From Deinococcus aerophilus (GTDB taxonomy: Bacteria; Deinococcota; Deinococci; Deinococcales; Deinococcaceae), in NCBI RefSeq assembly GCF_014647075.1, contig NZ_BMOM01000028.1, positions 1 through 34,328 on the forward strand: 34,328 nucleotides of DNA, read 5' to 3'. The notes beneath the pieces were generated by a model. That model was not told the DNA's origin, did not search any database, and was given only the letters and a program-made list of their open reading frames with translations. A program made the position numbers and the translations under genes. Positions 1 through 7,716 of the stretch are shown one piece after another. Every line of letters begins with the position of its first letter. Within the stretch, counting starts at the first letter, position 1.

Positions 1-29
1 CCCGGTGGCATTTTCGGTTGTCACAAACA

Positions 30-75
<46 letters not shown>

Positions 76-104
76 CGTCAGCTTTCACACCTCTTGTACC
101 GTGG

Positions 105-115
105 TCTACTGATCC
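105..115 (+). promoter_or_regulatory. Possible -10 box of leaderless M28 peptidase gene
   Basis: TCTACT at 105-110 is followed by 5 nt and then the ATG at 116. No Shine-Dalgarno sequence is present before this ATG. The layout matches the leaderless pattern seen repeatedly in this window, but the box deviates from TAnnnT at the second base. Confidence 0.4.
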
Positions 116-1267
116 ATGCGACTGTTGATTCGGCCCGCGCTGCTGGCGTTGCTGGCCCTGCCGTCCAGCGCCGGAGCGCTGCTGGAGGACGACCTGCAGA
201 CGGTGCTGGGTTTCGGCCCCCGGGTGGCGGGCAGCCCGGCCAACGAAGCGGCGCGCGGGTATCTGGAAGCCCGGTTCCGGGCGCTGGGCTACCAGACGCG
301 CCGCCAGCCTTTTGGCTACTCCCGTTTTGACGACCTGGGTTCGGACGTGAGTGTGGCCGGACAGGTGCGGGCGGGCCGGGCGCTGCAGGACTCTGCCGGG
401 GGGACCGTGACTGCCACCGCCGTGCGCGTGCCCGGTGCCGGCACGCCTGAGGACTTTGCCCGTGTGGACGTGCGCGGCCGGGTGGCGGTGGTCACGCGCG
501 GCGAGATTCCCTTTGTCCAGAAGGCCCGCGCTGCCCAGGCCGCGGGTGCGCTGGGCGTGGTCATCGTGAACCATGTGGCCGGCGAGCTGCGCGGCACCCT
601 GGGCGAGCCGCTGGCCCTGCCGGTGCTGGGCGTCTCGCCGGAGGTGGGCGCGGCCCTGCCCGACGGCGCTCCCGTGACCCTGAACGTCCGCGTGCGCGAG
701 GGCACGGTGCAGGGCGTCAACCTGATCGCCTTCAAGGGCGGGGGCGCGCCGCCGGAGGTGCTGTTCGGCGCCCATCTGGATTCGGTGTCCGGTGCGCCGG
801 GAGCCAACGACAACCTCTCGGGCAGCCTGGCCGTGCTGGAGCTGGCGCGGCGGATGGCCAACACCCCGCTCTCGGCGCGCAGTTATTTCACGCTGTTCGA
901 CGGCGAGGAGGACGGCCTGCGGGGATCACGCGCCTTCGTTCAGGACCACCCGGAGGTGGTCGCAGGGCTGCGGGCCATGTTCAATCTGGACATGGTCGGC
1001 GTGAACGTCATGCCCCTGAGCATCAGCGGCGAGGCCGCCCTGGTCGCGGCGGCGCAGCGGGCCGGGGTGCCGGCCAGCGTGGGTGCGCCCGGCAGCAGCG
1101 ATCAGGTGCCGTTCCGGCAGGCGGGCGTGCCCACCCTGTTCTTTCACCGGGGCCTGGACGCCCACTACCACCAGCCCGGAGATACGGCGCTCGACCCGGT
1201 GCTGGTCCGCGAGACGGTGGACGCCGCCCTGAAGATTGCCGGTGAAGTGCTGGGGCCGGTCCGGTGA
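116..1267 (+). CDS. Secreted M28-family zinc aminopeptidase with PA domain
   Basis: 383-residue exported metallopeptidase expected to remove N-terminal residues from peptides outside the cytoplasm. The first ~20 residues form a signal peptide (MRLLIRP followed by an Ala/Leu core). Residues ~95-195 look like a protease-associated (PA) domain. The C-terminal half has the M28 zinc-binding set: His220 (GAHLDS), Asp232 (GANDN), the Glu264/Glu265 pair (FDGEEDG), Asp292 (NLDMVG) and His352 (HYHQPGD). All expected ligands and the catalytic Glu are present, so it should be active with a binuclear zinc centre. The start is the only ATG giving a signal peptide and it follows a -10-like TCTACT. A DHA2 exporter gene follows 55 bp downstream on the same strand. 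Exact substrate cannot be inferred. Confidence 0.93.
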   Translation: MRLLIRPALLALLALPSSAGALLEDDLQTVLGFGPRVAGSPANEAARGYLEARFRALGYQTRRQPFGYSRFDDLGSDVSVAGQVRAGRALQDSAGGTVTATAVRVPGAGTPEDFARVDVRGRVAVVTRGEIPFVQKARAAQAAGALGVVIVNHVAGELRGTLGEPLALPVLGVSPEVGAALPDGAPVTLNVRVREGTVQGVNLIAFKGGGAPPEVLFGAHLDSVSGAPGANDNLSGSLAVLELARRMANTPLSARSYFTLFDGEEDGLRGSRAFVQDHPEVVAGLRAMFNLDMVGVNVMPLSISGEAALVAAAQRAGVPASVGAPGSSDQVPFRQAGVPTLFFHRGLDAHYHQPGDTALDPVLVRETVDAALKIAGEVLGPVR

Positions 1268-1322
1268 AGTCGCGGTGCGGCTCCGCCACGGCCTACCCCT
1301 TCGCGCCCCCGCAGGAGCCGAT

Positions 1323-2852
1323 ATGCCCCATACCGCCGCCCGGCCCACCCCCCTGAGCCCCCAGGAACGCTGGACGCTGGCGGCGACGGTGGTGGGCTCC
1401 AGCATGGCCTTTCTGGACGGCACGGTGGTCAACGTGGCGCTGGCCTCGCTGCAGGCCGAGCTGGGTGCCACGGCGGCGGGGGTGCAGTGGGTGGTCAACG
1501 CCTACGCGCTGCTGCTCGCCGCACTCACGCTCTCGGGCGGGGCGCTGGGCGACGCTTACGGCCGCCGCCGGGTCTATGGCCTCGGCGTGGTCGTCTTTGC
1601 GCTCGCCTCGCTGGCCTGCGGGCTGGCCCCCAGCCTGCCGGTCCTGATCGCGGCGCGGGCGGTGCAGGGGGTGGGGGCCGCGCTGCTCGTGCCGGGCAGC
1701 CTCGCCATGATCGGGGCCATCTTTGATCCCCGGCGGCGGGGCCGGGGCGTGGGGCTGTGGAGTGCGGCGAGTTCGGTGATGACCCTGCTGGGGCCGGTGG
1801 CAGGCGGCCTGCTGGTGGACGCGGGCTCGTGGCGCTGGGTCTTTTTTATCAACCTGCCGCTGGCCGCCGGCGTGCTGTGGCTGCTGCGCCGTGTGCCCGA
1901 AACCCACGCCCCCGGCGCCCGCCCCGACTGGCCCGGCGCCCTGAGCGTCACGGCGGCGCTGGGCGGGCTGGCCTACGCCTTCACCCGCGCGGGCGAACAC
2001 GGCTGGGACACCGTGACCTGGACCTCGCTGGCGGTCTCTGCGGCGGGCTTCGCTCTTTTTCTGTGGCACGAGGCCCGCACCGGGCGTCCCATGCTGCCGC
2101 TCTCGCTGTTCCGCAACCCGGTCTTTGCCGGCACCAACGCGCTCACCCTGCTGCTGTACGGCGCGCTGGGAGCCGTGGGGTTGTACCTGCCGCTGTACCT
2201 GATCGGCGCACTGGGCTACAGCGCCACCGCCGCCGGGGCCGCGCTGCTGCCGCTGTCGCTGCTGCTCGCCGGACTGTCGGGGGTGTTCGGCGCCCTGGCC
2301 GACCGGTATGGCCCGCGTCCCTTCCTGACCGCCGGTCCTGTCCTCGCCGGGGTGGGGTTTGCGCTGCTGGGGGTCGGCCGGAACTGGGGCGGGGGCAGCT
2401 ACTGGACCGCCCTCCTGCCGGGCGCGCTGGTGCTGGGGCTGGGCATGGCCATGACGGTCGCGCCGCTGTCCAGCACGGTCATGGGCAGCGCCGGACGCAA
2501 TCTCAGCGGTGTTGCCAGCGGGGTCAACAACGCCGTGGCCCGCGCCGGCGGGCTGCTCGCGGTCGCCGCGCTGGGCCTGCTGCTCGTCTCCAGCTACCGG
2601 GAGGCGCTGAGCACCCGCCTGGACGCCGCCGGAGCCAGCCCGCAGCTCCGGCAGAGCGCCGTGGCGCAGGCCAGCCGCCTGACCGACCTGCAGCTGCCGG
2701 GCAGCGCATCAGCGCAGACGCGGGGCGCCGTCCGCGTGGCCTTTGGGGACGCCTTCGGGGACGTGGCCCTGGCCTGCGGAGCGCTGGGGGTGCTGGGCGG
2801 CGTGGCCGGGTTCTTCTTTCTGGGGGGAACCCGGCCGGAAGACGCGGCGTGA
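1323..2852 (+). CDS. DHA2-type MFS drug/proton antiporter (EmrB/QacA family)
   Basis: 509-residue integral membrane protein with about 14 hydrophobic segments, the size and layout of the 14-TM DHA2 group. The first membrane segment has the DHA2 signature FLDGTVVNVAL. Loop 2-3 has the MFS motif GDAYGRRR. A motif-C-like GPVAGGLLVDAG precedes the WRWVFFINLP segment typical of these exporters. It probably exports a toxic or antibiotic-like compound using the proton gradient; the substrate is unknown. The ATG at 1323 is chosen over an in-frame upstream start because AGGAG sits at 1313-1317, 5 nt before it. It follows the M28 peptidase gene by 55 bp and may be cotranscribed. It ends 7 bp from the convergent mobA. 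Confidence 0.93.
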   Translation: MPHTAARPTPLSPQERWTLAATVVGSSMAFLDGTVVNVALASLQAELGATAAGVQWVVNAYALLLAALTLSGGALGDAYGRRRVYGLGVVVFALASLACGLAPSLPVLIAARAVQGVGAALLVPGSLAMIGAIFDPRRRGRGVGLWSAASSVMTLLGPVAGGLLVDAGSWRWVFFINLPLAAGVLWLLRRVPETHAPGARPDWPGALSVTAALGGLAYAFTRAGEHGWDTVTWTSLAVSAAGFALFLWHEARTGRPMLPLSLFRNPVFAGTNALTLLLYGALGAVGLYLPLYLIGALGYSATAAGAALLPLSLLLAGLSGVFGALADRYGPRPFLTAGPVLAGVGFALLGVGRNWGGGSYWTALLPGALVLGLGMAMTVAPLSSTVMGSAGRNLSGVASGVNNAVARAGGLLAVAALGLLLVSSYREALSTRLDAAGASPQLRQSAVAQASRLTDLQLPGSASAQTRGAVRVAFGDAFGDVALACGALGVLGGVAGFFFLGGTRPEDAA

Positions 2853-2859
2853 GCGGCCC

Positions 2860-3426
2860 TCACGGACCGGGATCGATGTAGCGGGCCAGCTCGGCCGGGG
2901 TGTTCACGTTCCACAGCGCCTCCGACAGCCCTCCCACATGAACCGACTGTCCAGCCGGACAGGCCAGACGCAGCCGGCGTTCGCCCGCATCCAGCAGCGT
3001 CTGGATGTGCGGCAGCAGGTCACGGTGGTACAGCGCGGCGAGCGGCTGCGGGCGGCCCTCCGGGTCCAGCGGCAGCACGGCCCGGCTGTGGGGGGTGCGC
3101 GACGCGGCCAGCGCGGCCCAGAATGCCGGGGTCAGGCCGGGCAGGTCCACCCCCGTGAAGGCCAGCCAGCCGGGCGGCGCGTGCGTCAGGGCCGCTTCCA
3201 GGCCGGCCAGCGGCCCCTCGCCGGGGCGGGTGTCGGGTACCGTCTCCCAGCCCTCCAGGGCGTACTTCCCGGCCGGCGCGACGATCAGGCGCACGGAGCA
3301 GCCGCCCAGACTGTCGGCCACATGGCGCAGCAGCGGGCGGCCCCGCAGCACCGCCAGCGCCTTATCGGACCCGAAGCGGCTGGAGCGGCCCCCGGCAGTG
3401 ATGGCCCCTGTGAAGTCGAAGAGCAC
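2860..3426 (-). CDS. mobA: Molybdenum cofactor guanylyltransferase MobA
   Basis: Transfers GMP from GTP to molybdopterin to make the guanine dinucleotide form of the molybdenum cofactor. The N-terminus carries the nucleotide-binding signature TAGGRSSRFGSDKAL, and a VDLPGL segment sits where the family has its metal-binding CDxP(x)L motif. About 188 residues, normal for the family. Two GTG starts are possible (3435 and 3426). The inner one is preferred because AGGGGGTG ends 6 nt upstream of it; the outer GTG overlaps this Shine-Dalgarno-like sequence. The stop codon of the upstream aldehyde dehydrogenase gene (TAG, 3441-3439) lies inside the same stretch, so the two genes are probably translationally coupled. 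No other molybdopterin genes are seen here. Confidence 0.88.
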   Translation of the reverse strand: MLFDFTGAITAGGRSSRFGSDKALAVLRGRPLLRHVADSLGGCSVRLIVAPAGKYALEGWETVPDTRPGEGPLAGLEAALTHAPPGWLAFTGVDLPGLTPAFWAALAASRTPHSRAVLPLDPEGRPQPLAALYHRDLLPHIQTLLDAGERRLRLACPAGQSVHVGGLSEALWNVNTPAELARYIDPGP

Positions 3427-3438
3427 CGGCAACACCCC

Positions 3439-4935
3439 CTACTCGCGGGGCCCGACCTGGCGCTCAAGCTGCCGCAGGGCCCAGGCGGTCAGGCGCGGCA
3501 GCGGGCGGCCATACGGCGGGTACAGAAAGCGCACCGGGGATGGGCTGGGCTCATGCAGAATGGCCCGCTCGTGGCTGAAGGTACGGAAGCCGTGTTCGCC
3601 GTGGTATTTGCCCATACCGCTGGGCCCCACGCCCCCGAAGGGCAGGTGCGGATTGATCAGATGAATAACGGTGCCGTTCACGACCATGCCGCCGCTGGTG
3701 GTTTCGCGGACCACCCGCCCGGTCACCGCCGGCTCGCCGGTAAACAGGTATAGCGCGAGCGGCGAATCCTGCCGCCGGATCAGGTCCAGCGCCCCGCCAA
3801 AATCGCGGTAGGTCAGCACCGGCAGCACCGGGCCAAACAGTTCCTCCTGCATCAGCGGCATCTCCGGCGTCACGTCGGCAACCACCGTGGGCGAGATAAA
3901 GCGCGCCTGCGGGTCGAAGTCGCCGCCGCGCACCACCCGCGCTCCCTGGGCCACGCTGTCGGCGGTCAGCTGCCTAAGCCGCCGCACGCTCTCGCCGTCC
4001 ACCAGCCGGCCGTAGTCCGGTCCGGCGCGCAGCCACGCGTGGTCTCCGTAGCGCCGGGCGATCACGGCGTCGATTTCCAGCAGGAAGGCGGCGCACATGC
4101 GCTCGGGCAGCAGTACGTAATCCGGGGCCACACAGGTCTGCCCGGCGTTGAGCAGCTTGCCCCAGGCGATGCGCTCGGCGGCGTCCCTGAGGTTCGCGCT
4201 GTCGTGGATCAGGGCCGGGCTCTTGCCGCCCAGTTCCAGCGTCACGCTGGTCAGGTTCGGGGCGGCGGCGGCCATCACCCGGCGGCCCACCGCGCCGCTG
4301 CCGGTAAAGAAGATGTGGTCAAAGGGCAGGTCGGTCAGGGCCCGCGCCACCCCGGGACCACCCTCCAGTACCGCCACCAGCTTCGGCTCAAAGACGCTTT
4401 CCAGCAGCTCACGCAGGGCGCGGGCCGTGTGGGGAGCCTTCTCACTGGGCTTGAGGACCACCGTGTTGCCCGCCGCCAGACTGGCGACCAGCGGCGCCAG
4501 GGCCAGATTGACCGGGTAATTCCAGGGGCTCAGGATCAGCGTGACTCCGCGCGCCTGAAAGCGCACCTCGCTGCGGGTGCCCGGCAACATCAGCGGCGTG
4601 CCCACGCGGCGCGGGGCCATCCAGCGCCCCAGGCGGCGGAGGATGAACTGCGTCTCCTCCAGCACCGCATGGATCTCGCTGACCTCGGCCTCGGCGCGGC
4701 TCTTGCCCAGGTCGCGGGCCAGGGCGTCGGCCAGCCGTGCCCGCTGCGCCCGGATGGCGTCGTGCAGCCGCCGCAGGATGGCCTGCCGCTCGGGGGCAGT
4801 GGTCTGGGCGGCCTGCCAGCGCCACGCCCGCTGAGCGCCGAACACGGTCTGGATCTCCTGGGCCGAGGCCTCCCTCGGGGCAGGCGGCCCCGCACGGAAC
4901 ACTTCAGAAACGGGCGCTGCAGTACCGGTCGTCAT
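3439..4935 (-). CDS. Aldehyde dehydrogenase, ALDH3-like
   Basis: 498-residue NAD(P)-dependent aldehyde dehydrogenase that oxidises an aldehyde to the carboxylic acid. The cofactor region has SPWNYP and FTGSGAVGR. The general base Glu is in LELGGKSP, and the catalytic Cys is Cys268 in AGQTC. The C-terminal signature FGGVGPSGMGKYHG followed by GFRTFSH is typical of the ALDH3 group (fatty or aromatic aldehydes) rather than betaine or succinate-semialdehyde enzymes. The ATG at 4935 has a GAGG about 6 nt upstream and is preferred to the TTG at 4941. A TATACT box on the minus strand at 4983-4978 could give a ~35-nt leader. It is the first gene of a two-gene unit with mobA. The natural substrate is not clear. 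Confidence 0.92.
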   Translation of the reverse strand: MTTGTAAPVSEVFRAGPPAPREASAQEIQTVFGAQRAWRWQAAQTTAPERQAILRRLHDAIRAQRARLADALARDLGKSRAEAEVSEIHAVLEETQFILRRLGRWMAPRRVGTPLMLPGTRSEVRFQARGVTLILSPWNYPVNLALAPLVASLAAGNTVVLKPSEKAPHTARALRELLESVFEPKLVAVLEGGPGVARALTDLPFDHIFFTGSGAVGRRVMAAAAPNLTSVTLELGGKSPALIHDSANLRDAAERIAWGKLLNAGQTCVAPDYVLLPERMCAAFLLEIDAVIARRYGDHAWLRAGPDYGRLVDGESVRRLRQLTADSVAQGARVVRGGDFDPQARFISPTVVADVTPEMPLMQEELFGPVLPVLTYRDFGGALDLIRRQDSPLALYLFTGEPAVTGRVVRETTSGGMVVNGTVIHLINPHLPFGGVGPSGMGKYHGEHGFRTFSHERAILHEPSPSPVRFLYPPYGRPLPRLTAWALRQLERQVGPRE

Positions 4936-4977
4936 GGGCAACCTCGCGGGAGGAGAAACGGGGAAAAGAGTGGACCC

Positions 4978-4983
4978 AGTATA
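4978..4983 (-). promoter_or_regulatory. Candidate -10 box for aldehyde dehydrogenase-mobA unit
   Basis: The minus strand reads TATACT here, 42 bp before the ATG of the aldehyde dehydrogenase. No convincing -35 is seen 16-18 bp upstream. The 5' leader would be about 35 nt and contain the GAGG ribosome-binding site. Confidence 0.45.
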
Positions 4984-5109
4984 GCTGGCCCGCCTGCGTC
5001 GGGATTCCCGTTAAGAGGAACATCACAAAGAAGCAGAGAAGACACTCACGGCGGCTGGCGGTGCTCAGACTGTGACCGAAAGACAATCCAGATTTGACGG
5101 AGGTTTCCC

Positions 5110-5550
5110 ATGAACAAGATCCTGACCCTGCCCGCCCTGGCCCTCGCCCTCAGCGCCTGCACCATGATGTCGCCCGGCATGACCTACACGCTCTCCAAGC
5201 AGCCCGCGGGCATGGCGCTGAACTCCAGCGGCACCGTGATGCCCAAGATGGACGGCAGCATGGTGATGACCACCGCCAAGATCATGGGCCTGGCCCCCAA
5301 CACCTACTACGTGGCGCACTACCACCTGCAGGGCACCCAGAGCACCAACCCCTGCGACAGTGGCGGCGCCCCGATCATGGCAAGCAAGCTCGTGGGCCAG
5401 ACAGACGCCAGCGGCATGCTGATGCTCTCGGGCAGCGTGGCCAAGGCAGACGTCATGAACGCCACCTACTTCAACGTTCACACCGCCACCGGCCCCGACG
5501 GCACGCCCGCCGACGCCGGCGTAACCTGCACCGCCGTCAAGATGATGTAA
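5110..5550 (+). CDS. SodC-like (Cu/Zn superoxide dismutase-fold) lipoprotein lacking a zinc loop
   Basis: 146-residue probable lipoprotein. The signal peptide ends in LALSAC with the lipidated Cys at 17. The mature part resembles the beta-barrel of Cu/Zn superoxide dismutase: HYH (His70, His72) is where SodC has its first two copper ligands, Cys82 and Cys140 match the usual disulfide pair, and FNVHTATGPDG (His124) resembles the SodC VVHAGPDD segment. The zinc loop and its His/Asp ligands are absent. CHRD-domain proteins share part of this pattern and are an alternative. The protein is very methionine-rich (about 16 of 146), which might mean copper binding or oxidant scavenging. The start has GGAGG 7 nt upstream. 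A strong terminator follows, so it is probably monocistronic. The enzymatic role is inferred. Confidence 0.72.
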   Translation: MNKILTLPALALALSACTMMSPGMTYTLSKQPAGMALNSSGTVMPKMDGSMVMTTAKIMGLAPNTYYVAHYHLQGTQSTNPCDSGGAPIMASKLVGQTDASGMLMLSGSVAKADVMNATYFNVHTATGPDGTPADAGVTCTAVKMM

Positions 5551-5582
5551 CCCCACGCGGACCTGCGGGTCCCCGCACGCGG

Positions 5583-5605
5583 CCCCGGCGTTCTGCCGGG
5601 GTTTT
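5583..5605 (+). terminator. Rho-independent terminator after SodC-like gene
   Basis: CCCCGGC (5583-5589), loop GTTCT, GCCGGGG (5595-5601), then TTTT. Perfect 7-bp GC stem with a short U run on the plus strand, placed 33 bp after the stop codon. Confidence 0.85.
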
Positions 5606-5632
5606 GTGCTGCCCTGACGTTCTGAGCGCCCG

Positions 5633-6451
5633 CTACCGGCCGGCGATCAGCGCCGCGCCGCTCAGCGCGAACACCACACCCAGCCACTGCGTCCCCCGCA
5701 GTCCCTCGCGCAGCACGGTGACCGCGAGCAGGGTGGTGAAAGCGGGGTACAGGCTGGAGAGCAGGGCCCCCACCGCCAGCCCACCCCCCTGCACCGCCAG
5801 CAGGTAGAACAGGTTGCCCAGCGTATCTCCCGGCGCGGAGGCGAGGATCAGCGCCGGGCCGCGCGGACGCAACCCGACCAGACGCGCGGCCAGCGGCACG
5901 GCGATCAGGGAACTGCTCAGGCGGGCTGCGCCGAGCACCCACAGCACACCGGGCGAGGTGGCCTGACCCAGCAGGGCGAAGAAGAAGCCGAAACCCAGCC
6001 CCGCGAGCAGGCCCAGCGGCACCCCCCCGGTGCCCCGTTCGCTGGGCGAGTACGCGAGCAGGCCGGTGCCCAGCAGCACCCCCAGCGCGCCCAGCCAGCC
6101 ACCCCAGCCCAGAACCTCGCCCCCCAGCACGCCAAAGAGGACCGGCACCAGCGCCGAAAGTGCCCCCGTGCCCACCGACACTGCTCCCATCGGTCCCAGG
6201 GCCAGGGCGCGGTAGAAGGCGAGCACGGCGGCCAGACCGACCGCACCCGCCCCAGCTCCCCACCACAGGTCGCCCGCGGACGGCAACGGCTGCCCCAGCC
6301 CCACCGCGAGCAGCAGCATCACGGCGGCGCTGAGCGGGTGGGTCAGCGCCACCACCCGCAGCGGTGAGTCCCGGCGGCTCGCCACGCCCGACAGAAAATC
6401 GCCGACGCCGTACGTCAGCGCCGACAGCAGGCCGGACACGGCCGGATTCAA
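5633..6451 (-). CDS. EamA/DMT-family 10-TM permease
   Basis: 272-residue hydrophobic protein with about ten membrane segments arranged as two similar halves (an EamA-like repeat), the drug/metabolite transporter superfamily layout. Small-metabolite export is the usual role; the substrate is unknown. The reading frame begins at a TTG (6451), with TGAGG about 8 nt upstream and a TAGACT box on the minus strand at 6477-6472. An in-frame GTG at 6439 is an alternative and would trim four residues. It ends 28 bp from the convergent terminator of the SodC-like gene. There is nothing to tie it functionally to its neighbours. Confidence 0.88.
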   Translation of the reverse strand: MNPAVSGLLSALTYGVGDFLSGVASRRDSPLRVVALTHPLSAAVMLLLAVGLGQPLPSAGDLWWGAGAGAVGLAAVLAFYRALALGPMGAVSVGTGALSALVPVLFGVLGGEVLGWGGWLGALGVLLGTGLLAYSPSERGTGGVPLGLLAGLGFGFFFALLGQATSPGVLWVLGAARLSSSLIAVPLAARLVGLRPRGPALILASAPGDTLGNLFYLLAVQGGGLAVGALLSSLYPAFTTLLAVTVLREGLRGTQWLGVVFALSGAALIAGR

Positions 6452-6492
6452 GGAAAAGGCCTCACCCGGCGAGTCTACAGACCAAAACAGAA

Positions 6493-6516
6493 GGACCGGA
6501 CTTCATCGCCCGGTCC
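6493..6516 (-). terminator. Rho-independent terminator of the RGG-protein gene
   Basis: On the minus strand GGACCGG (6516-6510), a ~10-nt loop and CCGGTCC (6499-6493) form a 7-bp stem, followed by TTCTGTTTTGG. It lies about 45 bp past the stop codon of the RGG-repeat gene and before the divergently placed permease promoter. Confidence 0.75.
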
Positions 6517-6560
6517 CTCGCTTACGGTTGCCGCACCTTTACGGAGCGGTCAATCGCTGT

Positions 6561-7481
6561 TTATTCCTCGTCGCGGCGGTTGTTGCCCCAGCCACGGTCG
6601 GCGCGGGCGCGGGGACGGAAGCCGCCCTCGCCGCCCTGCTCGCCCCCCTCGCGGGGAGCAGCGTCACGCGGGCGGAAGTCGCTGCCGCCGCTGCGGTCGT
6701 CACGGGGACGGTCGTCGCGCGGGCGGAAGGTCGGGCGATCCTCGCGGGGACGGAAGCCGCCGCCCTGGCCACCCTGACGGTCGCCGCCACGGTCGTCACG
6801 GCCCTGGTAGCCGCCACGGTCGTTGCCGCGGAAGCCGCCGCCCTGGTACCCGCCCTGGCCGCGGTCCTCGCGGGGACGGAAGCCGCCACCCTGGCCACCC
6901 TGACGGTCGCCGCCACGGTCGTCACGGCCCTGGTAGCCGCCACGGTCGTTGCCGCGGAAGCCGCCGCCCTGGCGGTCGCCGCCACGGTCATTGCGGCCCT
7001 GGTAGCCGCCCTGGCCGCGGTCCTCGCGGGGGCGGAAGCCGCCACCCTGGCGGTCGCCGCCACGGTCGTCACGGCCCTGGGGACCGCCGCTGCGCTCGGC
7101 GCCCTGACCCGCGCGGAAGCCGCCCTGACCCTGGGCTTCACGCATTTCGCGCATTTCACGGCGCAGGCCACGCAGTTCCTTGCCCTGGGCCTCGAGCATT
7201 TCCTTCATCTCACCCAGCAGGGCCAGCAGGTCGTCGGCGTCGATGTACTCGTCTTCGCCGTCCTCGCCTTCCTCGGTGTCCTCGCCCTGCATCTGCGCGG
7301 CGTCCTCGCTGCCGTCTTCCTGGCCCTCGGCGGCGGCTTCCTGGGCGTCCAGCACGCTGTCCTCGTCGGCCTCTCCGGCCAGTTCGGGCAGAATCTCACG
7401 CACCTCGGCGGGGGTCTGCTCGTGCATGTCCTGCTCCTGGGGGGCGTGTTCGCCCTGGCGCGGCTCGTTGTGGTCGGTCAT
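6561..7481 (-). CDS. Disordered RGG/RG-repeat protein with acidic N-terminus and coiled coil
   Basis: 306 residues, almost entirely low complexity. Residues 1-80 are strongly acidic (Glu/Asp/Gln/Ala). Residues ~80-116 form a heptad-like amphipathic helix (LLALLGEMKEML then LRREMREMREA), a likely coiled coil. From ~117 to the end it is Gly/Arg/Asp/Gln-rich, with repeated GGFRPRED, GGYQGRDDRGGDRQGG and FRGNDRGG units, including two near-identical 42-residue copies. No RRM, KH, cold-shock or helicase domain is seen. Such arginine-glycine tails bind RNA and drive condensates in other proteins; that role is inferred here. The start is the second of two ATGs: AAAGGAG lies 7 nt before 7481 but only 1 nt before 7487. 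A TACACT box at 7611-7606 suggests a ~120-nt leader. A long antisense frame over it is a shadow. Confidence 0.85.
   Translation of the reverse strand: MTDHNEPRQGEHAPQEQDMHEQTPAEVREILPELAGEADEDSVLDAQEAAAEGQEDGSEDAAQMQGEDTEEGEDGEDEYIDADDLLALLGEMKEMLEAQGKELRGLRREMREMREAQGQGGFRAGQGAERSGGPQGRDDRGGDRQGGGFRPREDRGQGGYQGRNDRGGDRQGGGFRGNDRGGYQGRDDRGGDRQGGQGGGFRPREDRGQGGYQGGGFRGNDRGGYQGRDDRGGDRQGGQGGGFRPREDRPTFRPRDDRPRDDRSGGSDFRPRDAAPREGGEQGGEGGFRPRARADRGWGNNRRDEE
6739..6972. repeat. Direct DNA repeat, 108-bp copies at 126-bp period, inside RGG gene
   Basis: Copy 1 (6739-6846) and copy 2 (6865-6972) are nearly identical at the DNA level, offset by exactly 126 bp (42 codons). They differ at one position I could see (CCGCCG versus CCGCCA). 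The near-identity at synonymous sites indicates recent duplication or gene conversion rather than protein-level selection alone. Related, more diverged units continue to about 7090. Confidence 0.9.
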
Positions 7482-7605
7482 GGTCATTCTCCTTTGTTTC
7501 CCTGCACTGCTGGTCAGGAACGTTCAAGCATATTGGCTCTCAAGATGCTGGCGGCTTCGGCCAGTGGCACACCTGTCATGGGTGCCGAGCGCGGGCGCAC
7601 CCCCG

Positions 7606-7611
7606 AGTGTA
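7606..7611 (-). promoter_or_regulatory. Candidate -10 box for the RGG-protein gene
   Basis: The minus strand reads TACACT, about 125 bp before the RGG ATG. The resulting long leader contains an 8-bp palindrome GAACGTTC (7518-7525) and a 21-codon ATG-led frame. No clear -35 was found. Confidence 0.4.
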
Positions 7612-7704
7612 GCATCCACGGGCAAGGCCGGAGCGGCGGCGTGAAAAATGGGCGAAGGCCCTTTCCGGCCCGCCCCCCGTCACAGACCCGTCATCCCCCG
7701 CTTC

Positions 7705-7716
7705 TATACTCGGTTC
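7705..7716 (+). promoter_or_regulatory. Leaderless -10 box (TATACT) of the substrate-binding protein gene
   Basis: TATACT at 7705-7710 is followed by 6 nt and then the ATG at 7717. There is no Shine-Dalgarno sequence, so transcription should start at or next to the ATG. Confidence 0.7.
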
